Source: Salinilacustrithrix flava | GTDB lineage: Bacteria > Actinomycetota > Acidimicrobiia > Acidimicrobiales > Salinilacustritrichaceae | Direction: 5' to 3' | NCBI GenBank assembly: GCA_024128875.1 | Contig: JAMYFF010000005.1 | Coordinates: 62,001 to 126,000, forward strand | Length of the DNA stretch: 64,000 nt | Shown here: positions 1 through 7,730 of the stretch, piece after piece | Layout of the letters: each line of letters opens with the position of its first letter | Position numbering within the stretch: the stretch's first letter is position 1 | Translations under genes and position numbers: made by a program | Notes under the pieces: generated by a model | The model's input: the letters and a program-made list of their open reading frames with translations, nothing else | The model's database searches: none | Told to the model about the DNA's origin: nothing

Positions 1-196
1 CTTCGCGACGCACCTCAATGTCGACCGCGTACCGCTCCGTCAGCCCAAAGCCGATCGTGAGCACCATCCAGTTCAGACCGAATGGGGGGTCGATTCGCTG
101 AGTCACCTGGGTAGCGGCCAGGGCCGCCACACAAAGCCCGAGTGCGGTGAGACCGAGCGTGAACGTCCAGGTTGCTTGGTGCGCCCGCTTGTCCAC
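1..196 (-). CDS. N-terminal fragment of a membrane protein, possibly a cyclic-di-GMP signalling protein
   Basis: The gene reads leftward and is cut by the window edge, so only about 65 N-terminal residues are visible. After a short basic, polar start there are two hydrophobic stretches (around TFTLGLTALGLCVAALAA and WMVLTIGFGL), followed by ERYAVDIEVRRE. From memory, an N-terminus with helix pairs ending in an E-x-VDIEVRRE-like segment occurs in the membrane input region of actinobacterial GGDEF/EAL proteins; no catalytic domain is visible here, so this is a guess. I chose the GTG at 196 because GGGAGAG lies about 9 nt upstream; in-frame GTGs at 205 and 214 are alternatives. It lies downstream of the subtilase on the same strand. 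Confidence 0.45.
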   Translation of the reverse strand, partial: MDKRAHQATWTFTLGLTALGLCVAALAATQVTQRIDPPFGLNWMVLTIGFGLTERYAVDIEVRRE

Positions 197-299
197 CGCC
201 CTCACCTCTCCCACTGCGCGCGCTAAGTGAGACGAAGAGTACGTTCAGAGCACGAGTATCGCAAGGGTGACGCCTCAGCGTGCTGCCGAGCGGTCAGAG
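197..299. other. Short intergenic gap
   Basis: About 100 bases lie between the subtilase stop and the start of the leftmost gene. Apart from the Shine-Dalgarno-like GGGAGAG just before the leftmost gene I see no hairpin or clear promoter. Confidence 0.4.
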
Positions 300-1727
300 T
301 CAGGCCCAGGCGAGGCCCTTCCAATGGCTGCCCTTCCAGTGACTGCCCGACCACTCCAGGCCGGACCACTCCAGGCCCTTCCAATGGCTGCCCTTCCAGT
401 GACTGCCCGACCACTCCAGGCCGGACCACTCCAGGCCCTTCCAGTGACTGCCCGACCACTCCAGGCCGGACCACTCCAGGCCCTTCCAATGGCTGCCCTT
501 CCAGTGACTGCCCGACCACTCCAGGCCCGACCACTCCAGGCCCTTCCAATGGCTGCCCTTCCAGTGGCTACCCGACCACTCCAGGCCCGACCACTCCAGG
601 CCCTTCCAATGGCTGCCCTTCCAGTGGCTACCCGACCACTCCAGGCCGGACCACTCCAGGCCCTTCCAATGGCTGCCCTTCCAGTGACTGCCCGACCACT
701 CCAGGCCGGACCACTCCAGGCCCTTCCAATGGCTGCCCTTCCAGTGACTGCCCGACCACTCCAGGCCGGACCACGCACGGGCTCCGGCGGGAGTCAGGGA
801 CTGGGGTGCTGCGTCACGGAAGAGGCCGGAGGCGAGCAGGGCCAGGGCCAGCTCGAGGTCCATGGCGCCAGCGCCGGCGGCGGGGTCGTCGACCCGGACG
901 GCGGAGGTGCACAGGATCTGCTTGACCTCGTCGGGAGTCAGCGAGCCGTCGGCCTCCAGGAGGAGGGCGGCGGCACCGGCGGCCACGCCAGCGGCCTGGG
1001 ACGAGCCCGAGCCCTTCACGTGGTCGGGGCCGACGAAGGAGGACTCGGGGGCCTCGACCGCACCGTGGACGACCGGGCCGACGACCGAGCGACCGGGGAC
1101 GAGGAGATCGGCACGCTGACCGTCACGGCCGACGTTGCTGAAGTCGCAGCGCTGCCAGGAACCGTCCACCAGCTCGCCAGCGCCGACGGTGAGGACCTCG
1201 GCGATGTGGGCGGGGGTGGGCAGCGGGGCGTCACCCTCGTTGCCTGCGGAGGTGACGACGACGAGGCCGGCCTTCCAGGCCCGGGCGACGGCCTCGGCGA
1301 GGGGGTCACGGCCGGACTCGAACTGGTCGGCACCGAAGGCGAGCAGGATCACGCCGAGCTGGAGCTGACGGCGGTTGGCCACGGCCCAATCGATGGCGGC
1401 GATGACGGCCATCGGGTCGGTGGCGCCACCCTCACCCGCGACCTTGAGGTTGACCACGTGGGCGCCAGGAGCCACGCCGGTGCGGGCACCAGCGGCCAGG
1501 CCGGCGAGGTGCGTGCCGTGGCCGGTGCGGTCCCGACCGTGATCGTCGGTGGCGCCGTCGACGGTGAAGTCGGGGCCGACGACCAGCCGGTCGCCGAACT
1601 CCTCCGGAGCGGTGACGCCCGAGTCGATGACAGCGATACCGACACCGCGACCGGTGAGGCCTCGGTTGTGGAGGCTCTGTCCGGCGGCGGGAGCGATGGT
1701 GGCTTCGATGGGGGTGGTCGAGTGCAT
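300..1727 (-). CDS. S8 subtilisin-like serine peptidase with C-terminal Trp pentapeptide repeats
   Basis: The 475-residue protein has the full subtilase triad: Asp35 in VIDSGV, His70 in GHGTH and Ser243 in GSSQAAG, with the oxyanion Asn163 in SAGNEG. The catalytic domain begins almost at the start codon, with no visible signal peptide and no I9 prodomain, which is unusual for a secreted subtilase. Residues 317-475 are a repeat tail of pentapeptides xxW(S/K)G, arranged as LEWSG-LEWSG-SHWKG-SHWKG units of 20 residues. There are eight units, one of them short by one pentapeptide, carrying 32 Trp residues. Acidic (LEWSG) and basic (SHWKG) pairs alternate. GAGGA sits about 6 nt before the ATG. The peptidase call is secure; the role of the tail, its export route and its substrate are unknown. 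Confidence 0.9.
   Translation of the reverse strand: MHSTTPIEATIAPAAGQSLHNRGLTGRGVGIAVIDSGVTAPEEFGDRLVVGPDFTVDGATDDHGRDRTGHGTHLAGLAAGARTGVAPGAHVVNLKVAGEGGATDPMAVIAAIDWAVANRRQLQLGVILLAFGADQFESGRDPLAEAVARAWKAGLVVVTSAGNEGDAPLPTPAHIAEVLTVGAGELVDGSWQRCDFSNVGRDGQRADLLVPGRSVVGPVVHGAVEAPESSFVGPDHVKGSGSSQAAGVAAGAAALLLEADGSLTPDEVKQILCTSAVRVDDPAAGAGAMDLELALALLASGLFRDAAPQSLTPAGARAWSGLEWSGSHWKGSHWKGLEWSGLEWSGSHWKGSHWKGLEWSGLEWSGSHWKGSHWKGLEWSGLEWSGSHWKGSHWKGLEWSGLEWSGSHWKGSHWKGLEWSGLEWSGSHWKGLEWSGLEWSGSHWKGSHWKGLEWSGLEWSGSHWKGSHWKGLAWA
303..779 (-). repeat. 60-bp tandem repeat array built from 15-bp sub-repeats
   Basis: Eight near-identical 60-bp units run head to tail inside the subtilase 3' end, and the unit at 436-480 lacks one 15-bp sub-repeat. 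Each unit is four related 15-bp blocks. The visible differences are synonymous: GGC AGT against GGT AGC for Gly-Ser in the first SHWKG block, and TCC against TCG for Ser in LEWSG. Because unit length is a multiple of three, all reading frames stay open here and give spurious ORFs on both strands. There are no spacers, so this is not a CRISPR array. Confidence 0.95.
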
Positions 1728-1994
1728 CGTTGTTCCTCGTTGCGATGTCGTGTGGTGTGGTCGAGTTCTGCCTCAGCGCACTGAGGAGTTCGGCCGCTGG
1801 GGACCATGAATCCCCACGGGGAGTCGCCGCTCAACACGCAAAATCGTCAACGTGTCGGAGCTGCCACAGAGAGCGCGCAGCCCTCGATGGCCCCAACGGC
1901 CCGAGAATCCAGCAGAACGGTGCCTGGCAAGGGCGTGCGACGCCCGCATCCGAAATGTCGCTATCCAGCTCAATTGATCACGAAGAGTGGACAC

Positions 1995-2015
1995 CTGAAC
2001 GCAACACGCGTTCAG
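1995..2015. promoter_or_regulatory. Palindrome CTGAACGC-N5-GCGTTCAG, possible operator
   Basis: Two perfect 8-bp half-sites are separated by AACAC, giving a 21-bp dyad typical in size for a repressor site. It sits about 270 bp upstream of the subtilase start codon. There is no T-run beside it, so a terminator is less likely. No regulator can be named. Confidence 0.35.
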
Positions 2016-2060
2016 TACGCAACGGAGGGGGGATCGCACTATCCGTAGTCGTCGGCACAC

Positions 2061-2193
2061 CGGACGCCCGGCTGTACGGGACGTCCGCGAGATGGCGGAG
2101 ACCCGCGACGAAACCGGAAAACGGCGAACGGCCGCCCCTGCTGGGACGGCCGTCCTGAACGGTTTCGATTGGATCGCCGCCGAGCGGCGGCGA
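2061..2193 (-). terminator. Three tandem GC-rich hairpins downstream of etfA
   Basis: Read on the minus strand after the etfA stop, the order is 2193-2174 (7-bp stem, 6-nt loop), 2153-2128 (ACGGCCG/CGGCCGT stem continued by CCC/GGG around a 4-nt loop, followed by TCGCCGTTTTCC) and 2087-2061 (about 10 bp with one bulge). Only the middle one has a modest T-tract. The series most likely ends etfBA transcription and shields the subtilase gene from readthrough. Confidence 0.5.
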
Positions 2194-2205
2194 GTCAGGG
2201 CGTGA

Positions 2206-3165
2206 TCAGCCCTTGGCGTTCAGCGCCTCGATGAGGGCCGGGAGCACCTTGTGGACGTCGCCCACGATGCCGAGGTCGGCCACCGAGAAGATCGGGGCCT
2301 CCGGGTCCTTGTTGATGGCGATGATGTTCTTGGAGCCCTTCATGCCGACCAGGTGCTGCGTGGCACCGGAGATGCCGGCGGCGATGTAGACGTCGGGCTT
2401 GACGACCTTGCCGGTCTGGCCGACCTGCTTGTTGTAGGGCACCCAGCCGGCGTCGACGATGGCGCGGGTGGCGCCGGTGGCGGCCCCGAGCTTCTTGCCG
2501 AGGGCTTCGATGTACTCCTCGAACTTGGCCGGGTCGCCCAGGCCGCGGCCGCCGGACACGACGATCGGGGCAGAGTCCAGCTGGGGACCCTCGCGCTCCT
2601 CGACGTGGGTGGCCAGCACGGTGGCGCTGGGGGCATCGCCGGGGACGTCGACCGAGCTGACCGAAGCGGCACCGCCGCCGGACTCGCTGGCCTCGTAGGA
2701 CTTGGGGCGCACCAGGCACAGCATCGGACCACCGGCGGTGAACTTGGTCTTCACCAGCTTCTCGCCGCCGAACACCGGCACGGTGGTGACCACCGCGTCG
2801 CCGTCGAGGTCGATGGCGGTCGTGTTGGAGATCACCGGCTTGTCGAGCTTGACCGAGGCGACCGCGAAGGCATCACGGGCGTCGTAGGACGTGCCACCGA
2901 GCACCAGGTCGACGCCCTCGGCGGCCGCGGCGAGCGCCGCACCGACCGGAGCACCGAGCAGCTGGCCCTCGATGGGGCCGGTGGCGTGCACGGCCGTGGC
3001 GCCGAAGGCACCAGCGGACTCGGCGATGTCGTTGCCGTCACCGGCGTAGAACGCCTCGACGGTGTCGCCCAGGTCGCGCGCCTTGGTGAGCAGCTCCTTG
3101 CTGAGCGTCGTCAGCGAGCCGTTCTCGTCGGTCTCGGCGAAGACCCACACCTTGGAAAGAGCCAT
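2206..3165 (-). CDS. etfA: Electron transfer flavoprotein alpha subunit
   Basis: The 319-residue protein matches EtfA/FixB in length and layout. It has an N-terminal alpha/beta domain starting with a [11 protein letters not shown] strand and a C-terminal FAD-binding domain with GGRGLGD, then [17 protein letters not shown] and [14 protein letters not shown]. With EtfB it forms a soluble heterodimer that takes electrons from acyl-CoA and related dehydrogenases and passes them to ETF:quinone oxidoreductase. It follows etfB by 32 nt on the same strand, so the two are almost surely co-transcribed. Tandem hairpins follow the stop. Neither dehydrogenases nor ETF-QO are in the immediate neighbourhood. 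Confidence 0.95.
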   Translation of the reverse strand: MALSKVWVFAETDENGSLTTLSKELLTKARDLGDTVEAFYAGDGNDIAESAGAFGATAVHATGPIEGQLLGAPVGAALAAAAEGVDLVLGGTSYDARDAFAVASVKLDKPVISNTTAIDLDGDAVVTTVPVFGGEKLVKTKFTAGGPMLCLVRPKSYEASESGGGAASVSSVDVPGDAPSATVLATHVEEREGPQLDSAPIVVSGGRGLGDPAKFEEYIEALGKKLGAATGATRAIVDAGWVPYNKQVGQTGKVVKPDVYIAAGISGATQHLVGMKGSKNIIAINKDPEAPIFSVADLGIVGDVHKVLPALIEALNAKG

Positions 3166-3197
3166 GTCGTTCTTCCTTCTCTCTTGGGGTCGTTCGC

Positions 3198-3983
3198 TCA
3201 GATGACCTTGAGCTCTTCGAGCTTGGCCACGATCTTCTGGAAGCCCTCACCGTCGTCTTCGACGATCTCGCCGGCCTGGCGAGCGGGGGCGTCCTCCACT
3301 GCGGTGATCTCCTGCCCGGCGCCGGCCCAACCGACGTTGCCGCCGTCGATGCCGAGGTCGCCGAGGGCGAGCGTGTCGACCGGCTTGGACTTGGCCGCCA
3401 TGATGCCCTTGAAGGACGGGTAGCGGGGCTCGACGACGCCGGCGGTGACCGACACGACGCAGGGCGTGGGGGCCTCGACGTCCTGGGAGCCGGTCTCGGT
3501 CTGGCGGGACACCTTGACCTTGCCGTCCGCGACCTCGACCGACTTGGCGAAGGACACCATCGGGTGGCCGAGCTGGGCAGCCAGCATCTGGGGGAGCACG
3601 CCGGTGTAGCCGTCGGAGGACTCGACGCCGGAGATCACCAGGTCGTACTCGCCGGCCTTGCCGATGGCCGCAGCCAGGGTCTTGGCCGTCTCACGGGCGC
3701 CGGACCCGGCGAGGGCGTCGTCGGAGACGAGCACGCCCTTGGCGGCACCCATGGCCAGCGCCGTGCGCAGACCCGAGACCTCACCGTTCGGGGCCATGGA
3801 GACCAGGGTGACCTCACCACCGCCGGCCGTGTCGACCAGCTGGAGCGCCATCTCGACCCCGTAGGAGTCGGACTCGTCCAGGATGAGCTTGACATCGCGC
3901 TTGAGAGTGAAGTCAGCGTCCAGAGCGCCGGGATCGGCGGGATCCGGGATCTGCTTCACGCAGACGACCACGTTGAGAGCCAT
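3198..3983 (-). CDS. etfB: Electron transfer flavoprotein beta subunit
   Basis: The protein is about 261 residues and starts ALNVVVCVKQIPDP, the usual EtfB N-terminus. It carries the AMP-binding ETF beta fold and the family regions around ISGVESSDGYTGVLPQMLA and SVTAGVVEPRYPSFKGIM. I chose the ATG at 3983 to match the conserved N-terminus. A TTG at 3995 gives four more residues and sits better behind the GGAGG, so the start is not certain. It is the first gene of etfBA and is divergent from the lipid kinase gene 55 bp away. Confidence 0.93.
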   Translation of the reverse strand: MALNVVVCVKQIPDPADPGALDADFTLKRDVKLILDESDSYGVEMALQLVDTAGGGEVTLVSMAPNGEVSGLRTALAMGAAKGVLVSDDALAGSGARETAKTLAAAIGKAGEYDLVISGVESSDGYTGVLPQMLAAQLGHPMVSFAKSVEVADGKVKVSRQTETGSQDVEAPTPCVVSVTAGVVEPRYPSFKGIMAAKSKPVDTLALGDLGIDGGNVGWAGAGQEITAVEDAPARQAGEIVEDDGEGFQKIVAKLEELKVI

Positions 3984-4038
3984 GTGCGGAGTCAAGCATC
4001 AGGCCCCTCCGCTGGTCGAATTGCACTAGGACAGGGGC

Positions 4039-4971
4039 GTGCGAGTCCTGCTCATCGTGAACGCGTTCGCCTCGTCGGTCACGGCCCGATCGATGGTCGT
4101 GATCCGCAAGGCGTTCTCCGCCGACCACGACGTCGAGATGGTCGAGACGAGCCGGCGCGGCCACGCCGCCCGGCTGGCGAGGGGCGCGGCGAACGACGGC
4201 GTCGACGTCGTCGTGGTCATGGGCGGCGACGGCACCCTCAACGAGGCGGCCAACGGCCTCGTCGGCACCGACACCGCCCTCGGCGTGCTGCCCGGCGGGT
4301 CCACCAACGTGTTCGCCCGCACCCTCGGGCTGCCGAACGACCCGGTCGAGGCCACCGGGGTGCTGCTCGACGCGCTGGCCAAGGGATGCATCCGCCGGGT
4401 GGGCCTCGGCGCGGTGAACGGCCGGTGCTTCCTGTTCCACACCGGCCTCGGCTTCGACGCCGCCGTGGTCGAGCAGGTGGAGCGCCGGTCCTCGCTCAAG
4501 CGCTACGCGGGTCACCCGCTCTTCGTCTACGCCGGCTTCGCCACCTGGTTCCGCCACTACGACACCTCGCGCCCGCGCCTGGCCGTGCACCTGCCCGACG
4601 GGCGCATGGTCGACGACGGCTACATGGCGATCGTGCTCAACACGAGCCCGTACACCTACCTGGGCAACGTGCCCCTCGACCTCGCCCCCGAGGCCACGCT
4701 CGACACCGGGCTGTCCGTCGTCGTCGTGCGCACGATGCAGTTCGCCCGGGTGCTGGGCCTGATCGGGTCGGCCCTCGCCTCGGGCCGCCACATCCGTTCG
4801 TCCCGCTACGCCCTGCTCGCCCACGACCTCGACGAGCTCGAGGTGACCGGGCACGGCCCGCTCCCCTACCAGGTGGACGGCGACTTCCTCGGCGACGGCG
4901 ACGTGTTCCGGTTCGAGCACCGGGCCGACGCGCTGAACCTGGTGCTGCCCGCCGGGCCCGCCGACATCTGA
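4039..4971 (+). CDS. Diacylglycerol kinase-family lipid kinase (DagK/YegS type)
   Basis: The 310-residue protein has the DAGK catalytic signature GGDGTLNEAANG followed by LGVLPGGSTNVFARTLGLP, the nucleotide-binding core of the NAD kinase/DAGK superfamily. It should phosphorylate a lipid such as diacylglycerol at the membrane face; the exact substrate cannot be read from sequence. It starts with GTG; TAGGAC lies 6 nt upstream and there is no well-spaced Shine-Dalgarno, so the message may be leaderless. Its stop directly abuts the stop of the convergent glycerophosphodiesterase gene, another phospholipid-turnover enzyme. Confidence 0.88.
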   Translation: MRVLLIVNAFASSVTARSMVVIRKAFSADHDVEMVETSRRGHAARLARGAANDGVDVVVVMGGDGTLNEAANGLVGTDTALGVLPGGSTNVFARTLGLPNDPVEATGVLLDALAKGCIRRVGLGAVNGRCFLFHTGLGFDAAVVEQVERRSSLKRYAGHPLFVYAGFATWFRHYDTSRPRLAVHLPDGRMVDDGYMAIVLNTSPYTYLGNVPLDLAPEATLDTGLSVVVVRTMQFARVLGLIGSALASGRHIRSSRYALLAHDLDELEVTGHGPLPYQVDGDFLGDGDVFRFEHRADALNLVLPAGPADI

Positions 4972-5661
4972 TCAGGTGGCGAGCGCGGCGAGCGCCGCCG
5001 CCGGCACGTTCGTGACGATGCCGTCGACGCCCCACGCCGCCAGCTGGCGGATCTGGTCGGGGTCGTCCACCGTCCAGACGTTGACCGCCAGGCCGTGCTG
5101 GTGGGCGAGCTCCACGAAGGCCTCGTCCACCGTGGCCACGTGCGGGTGGATCGCCTGGTGCCCGTGCCGGGCGGCGAGCTCGATGGCCTGGGGCCCCATG
5201 GGCTCGATGAAGGTGAGGAAGCCGGTGGGCACGTCGGGGTCGATGGCCCGGACCCGGTCGATGGTGGGCAGGCCGAAGCTCGACACGATCACCCGGTCCC
5301 GTCCGCCGCGCTCGTGCAGCAGGGCGACGACGGTGTCGGCCAACCGGCACTCGGGGTCGTGGTCGGGGTCGATGGAGACGTTCTTGATCTCGATGTTGAC
5401 CACCATCCCCTCGCACACGTCGAGGGCCTCGGCCAGGGTGCAGGAGGTGTCAGGCAGGTCGGCCCGGGTCAGCTCCACGATGCGCCGGCCGTCGGCCAGC
5501 TCGGCGTCGTGGTGGAGGGCCATGTCGCCGTCCCGGCAGCGTCGGACGTCGAGCTCGACGCCGTGCGCGCCCTGGGCCCGGGCGAGGGCGAAGGCCTCGA
5601 CGGTGTTCTCGGGCGCATCGGCGGACGCACCGCGGTGGCCGTAGACGAGCGGGGTGGACAT
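4972..5661 (-). CDS. Glycerophosphodiester phosphodiesterase
   Basis: The 229-residue protein is a compact GDPD/UgpQ-type TIM barrel. It opens with YGHRGASADAPENT, which carries the catalytic HRG and the metal-binding Glu, followed by GVELDVRRCRDGDMALHHD, the second metal and His motif. It hydrolyses glycerophosphodiesters to glycerol 3-phosphate and an alcohol. No signal peptide is visible, so it is probably cytoplasmic. I preferred the ATG at 5661, behind CCAGGTGAG, over a TTG at 5679. The gene is divergent from whiB. Confidence 0.9.
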   Translation of the reverse strand: MSTPLVYGHRGASADAPENTVEAFALARAQGAHGVELDVRRCRDGDMALHHDAELADGRRIVELTRADLPDTSCTLAEALDVCEGMVVNIEIKNVSIDPDHDPECRLADTVVALLHERGGRDRVIVSSFGLPTIDRVRAIDPDVPTGFLTFIEPMGPQAIELAARHGHQAIHPHVATVDEAFVELAHQHGLAVNVWTVDDPDQIRQLAAWGVDGIVTNVPAAALAALAT

Positions 5662-5776
5662 CTCACCTGGAGTGAACAACGTCTCGGGAAACCTCCGAAG
5701 AAACCCTTGTGACGGGCGTGTTTCGACGTTACTTTGGTCGACGGCCCTGTGAGACCTCAGCGAGTCCGCAGAGGCA

Positions 5777-5792
5777 TGTGAACGCCGTCACA
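5777..5792. promoter_or_regulatory. Perfect CRP/FNR-type palindrome TGTGA-N6-TCACA upstream of whiB
   Basis: TGTGAACGCCGTCACA is an exact match to the canonical cAMP-receptor protein consensus, 50 bp upstream of the whiB start codon. The Mycobacterium tuberculosis whiB1 promoter is controlled by the CRP homologue Rv3676, so a site here fits the gene call. Half-sites (TGTGA at 5708 and 5748) lie further upstream. Binding is inferred. Confidence 0.65.
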
Positions 5793-5842
5793 AATCGGGT
5801 CCTCTGCATTGCCAGCACGACCCCTCGACCCTTGGAGGCCCC

Positions 5843-6145
5843 GTGGCCCTGACCACGACGCGCTCGATCCCCCTGACGCTCGAACGAGACGAGTGGCGCC
5901 AGTTCGCGGAGTGCCGCGACACCGATCCCGACCTGTTCTTCCCGGTCGGCACCACGGGCCCCGCCCTCGAGCAGATCGCCAACGCCAAGGCCGTCTGCCG
6001 CACCTGTGACGTGCAGGGCCTGTGCCTCGAGTACGCCGTGTCCACCAACCAGGACAGCGGCGTCTGGGGTGGCACCTCCGAGGAGGAGCGCCGCCAGATG
6101 CGTCGTGCCCGCCAGCGCCTCGAGAAGCAGCAGCGCAGCGCGTAG
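5843..6145 (+). CDS. whiB1: WhiB-family Fe-S transcription factor, WhiB1-like
   Basis: The 100-residue protein has the four WhiB cysteines, Cys24, Cys52, Cys55 and Cys61, which hold a [4Fe-4S] cluster. They are followed by the GVWGG turn (73-77) and a basic, Arg-rich C-terminal helix. The stretch QDSGVWGGTSEEERRQ is closest in memory to WhiB1, a nitric-oxide-sensitive regulator that binds the primary sigma factor. GGAGG lies 4 nt before the GTG start. As in M. tuberculosis, where whiB1 (Rv3219) neighbours pdtaS (Rv3220c), a PdtaS-like kinase gene is the convergent neighbour. A CRP-type site lies upstream. The family is certain; the WhiB1 subtype is likely. Confidence 0.93.
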   Translation: MALTTTRSIPLTLERDEWRQFAECRDTDPDLFFPVGTTGPALEQIANAKAVCRTCDVQGLCLEYAVSTNQDSGVWGGTSEEERRQMRRARQRLEKQQRSA

Positions 6146-6232
6146 CCACGCAGATCCCGTGCCGGCGTTCCGGCAGTGACACGACCTCCCTCCGGGGAGG
6201 TCGTTGCGCGCCCGGGCCCATCCGCGCAGCCA

Positions 6233-7711
6233 CTAGAAGTGCTTGGTGGACACCACGACCTGGACCTCGGTGCCGTGGCGGGGGCCGGACTCGTGCACCC
6301 GGCGCATCGTGATGTCCCCGGCGAGCTCGGTCTCCACCAGGGTCCGCACGATGGACAGCCCGAGACCGGTGGACGCGTCGAGGTCGAACCCCTCGGGGAT
6401 GCCGACGCCGTTGTCGGTGACCCGCACCGTGAGCTGGTCCTCCTCTCGCTCGAGCAGGACGTCGACGTAGCCGGGCTCCTCGGCGAGGTCGACCTCCTCC
6501 GGGAAGGCATGGTCGACCGCGTTCTGCAGCAGCTCGTTGAGCACCACCGACAGCGACGTCGCCGGGGCCGCCGGGATCGTCCCCGCCTCCCCCGAGAACC
6601 GCACTCGGAAGGGCCGGTCCGGGTTCATCAGGCTCTCGTCCACCATGCGCGACAGCTCGCGGGCGATCTCCACGAACGGGACGTCGTCGCCGGCCTCGCG
6701 GGAGAGGATCTCGTGGACGACGGCGATGGAGCGGATGCGCCGGGCGGACTCCTCGATCGCGGCCTTGGCCTCGGCGGAGTCGAGGCGGCGGCCCTGCAGG
6801 CGCAGCAGCGAGGAGATGGTCTGCAGGTTGTTCTTCACCCGGTGGTGGATCTCCCGGATGGTGGCGTCCTTGGACAGCAGGAGCCGGTCCCGCCGGCGCA
6901 GCTCGGAGATGTCGCGGACGAGCACGACGGCACCGGACACCTCGCCCCGATCGGTGATCGGCAGGCTCCGGAACACGACCGTGATCTCGCTGCCCCGCTC
7001 CACCTCCACCACGGTGGGCTGGCGCTTGTGGAACGCCATGCGCACGGCGCTCTCGTCGAGGCCGAGCTCCCCGAAGCGCAGGCCCTCGGCGTTGGCGTGC
7101 ACGCCGACGCGGTGGAACGCCGACACCGCGTTCGGGGACGCGTACTCGACCCGGCCGGCGGGGTCGACGAGCAGCACGCCGTCGCCCACCCGGGGGGCCT
7201 CGGCGGTGTCGTCTTTGTCCTCGTAGGGGAAGTCGCCGGACGCGATCATGCGGGCGAAGCGGTTGAAGATGTCCAGGTACGTGCGCTCGAGCTCGCCGTG
7301 CTGTCGACCGATCGACGGCGCCGCCTCCCGGGTGAGGACGCCGATCACCTTGCCCTCGCGCCGGACCGGCACGCACAGGACCCGCACCCGCTCACGCACG
7401 ACCGACAGGTGGATCTCGCCTTCGATGATCTCCCCGTTGCGGTACGAGCGGGCCACCAGCGGACGCTCGTCCTCGTCGAGGCGGGTGCCGACCCAGTCAC
7501 CCCGGTAGACGGTCTGGCCCGTGGTCGGCCGCACCTGGGCCAGCACCACGAACTCGCCCCCGTCGAAGTCGCCGACGGGCGCGAACAGCAGCAGGTCCGA
7601 GAAGCAGAAGTCGGCGAGCAGACCCCACGACGCGGCGAGCCGCTGCAGCTGCTGGGCCTGGGGGGTGTCCAGGGGCGTGAGCGTCCGGGCCAGCTCGATG
7701 AGGGAGGCCAT
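6233..7711 (-). CDS. pdtaS: Sensor histidine kinase, PdtaS-like (GAF-PAS-HisKA_2-HATPase)
   Basis: The protein is about 492 residues and soluble. It has an N-terminal GAF region (about 1-140), a PAS region (about 170-270), a HisKA_2 dimerisation helix with REIHHRVKNNLQ (phospho-acceptor His at 289/290) and a C-terminal ATPase with VLNELLQNAVDHAF, DNGVGIP and GLGLSIV. No membrane segment is visible, so it is a cytosolic sensor. PdtaS normally signals to the RNA-binding antiterminator PdtaR; no such regulator is in the window. I chose the ATG at 7711, with GAGG 8 nt upstream, 20 nt after the ArsA-like gene. The order DUF3107, two ArsA-like genes, pdtaS suggests one transcript. Confidence 0.9.
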   Translation of the reverse strand: MASLIELARTLTPLDTPQAQQLQRLAASWGLLADFCFSDLLLFAPVGDFDGGEFVVLAQVRPTTGQTVYRGDWVGTRLDEDERPLVARSYRNGEIIEGEIHLSVVRERVRVLCVPVRREGKVIGVLTREAAPSIGRQHGELERTYLDIFNRFARMIASGDFPYEDKDDTAEAPRVGDGVLLVDPAGRVEYASPNAVSAFHRVGVHANAEGLRFGELGLDESAVRMAFHKRQPTVVEVERGSEITVVFRSLPITDRGEVSGAVVLVRDISELRRRDRLLLSKDATIREIHHRVKNNLQTISSLLRLQGRRLDSAEAKAAIEESARRIRSIAVVHEILSREAGDDVPFVEIARELSRMVDESLMNPDRPFRVRFSGEAGTIPAAPATSLSVVLNELLQNAVDHAFPEEVDLAEEPGYVDVLLEREEDQLTVRVTDNGVGIPEGFDLDASTGLGLSIVRTLVETELAGDITMRRVHESGPRHGTEVQVVVSTKHF

Positions 7712-7730
7712 CAGCGACGCCTCGGGGCGG

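Larger units (their letters stand above)
1728..2205. other. 478-bp intergenic region with palindromes and hairpins, no convincing gene
   Basis: This lies between the subtilase start and the etfA stop. It looks less GC-rich than its surroundings, and short ORFs in it look non-coding. It holds an 8-bp inverted repeat at 1995-2015 and three hairpins at 2061-2087, 2128-2153 and 2174-2193. The hairpins probably end the etfBA transcript; the inverted repeat lies in the upstream region of the subtilase gene. Confidence 0.6.

Noticed and set aside
303..779. CRISPR-like array
   Set aside because: The units are contiguous and nearly identical, with no unique spacers, and lie inside a coding frame.
223..925. 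Several long ORFs on both strands over the 60-bp repeats
   Set aside because: The repeat unit is a multiple of three with no stops in other frames, so these are by-products; only the minus-strand subtilase frame has a known domain and synonymous variation.
1773..2060. Minus-strand 95-codon ORF before the subtilase
   Set aside because: Composition is not protein-like, no family is visible, and it runs through the dyad and hairpin region.
3198..3995. TTG start of etfB at 3995
   Set aside because: It is possible by ribosome-site spacing, but the family N-terminus fits ATG 3983; noted as an alternative.
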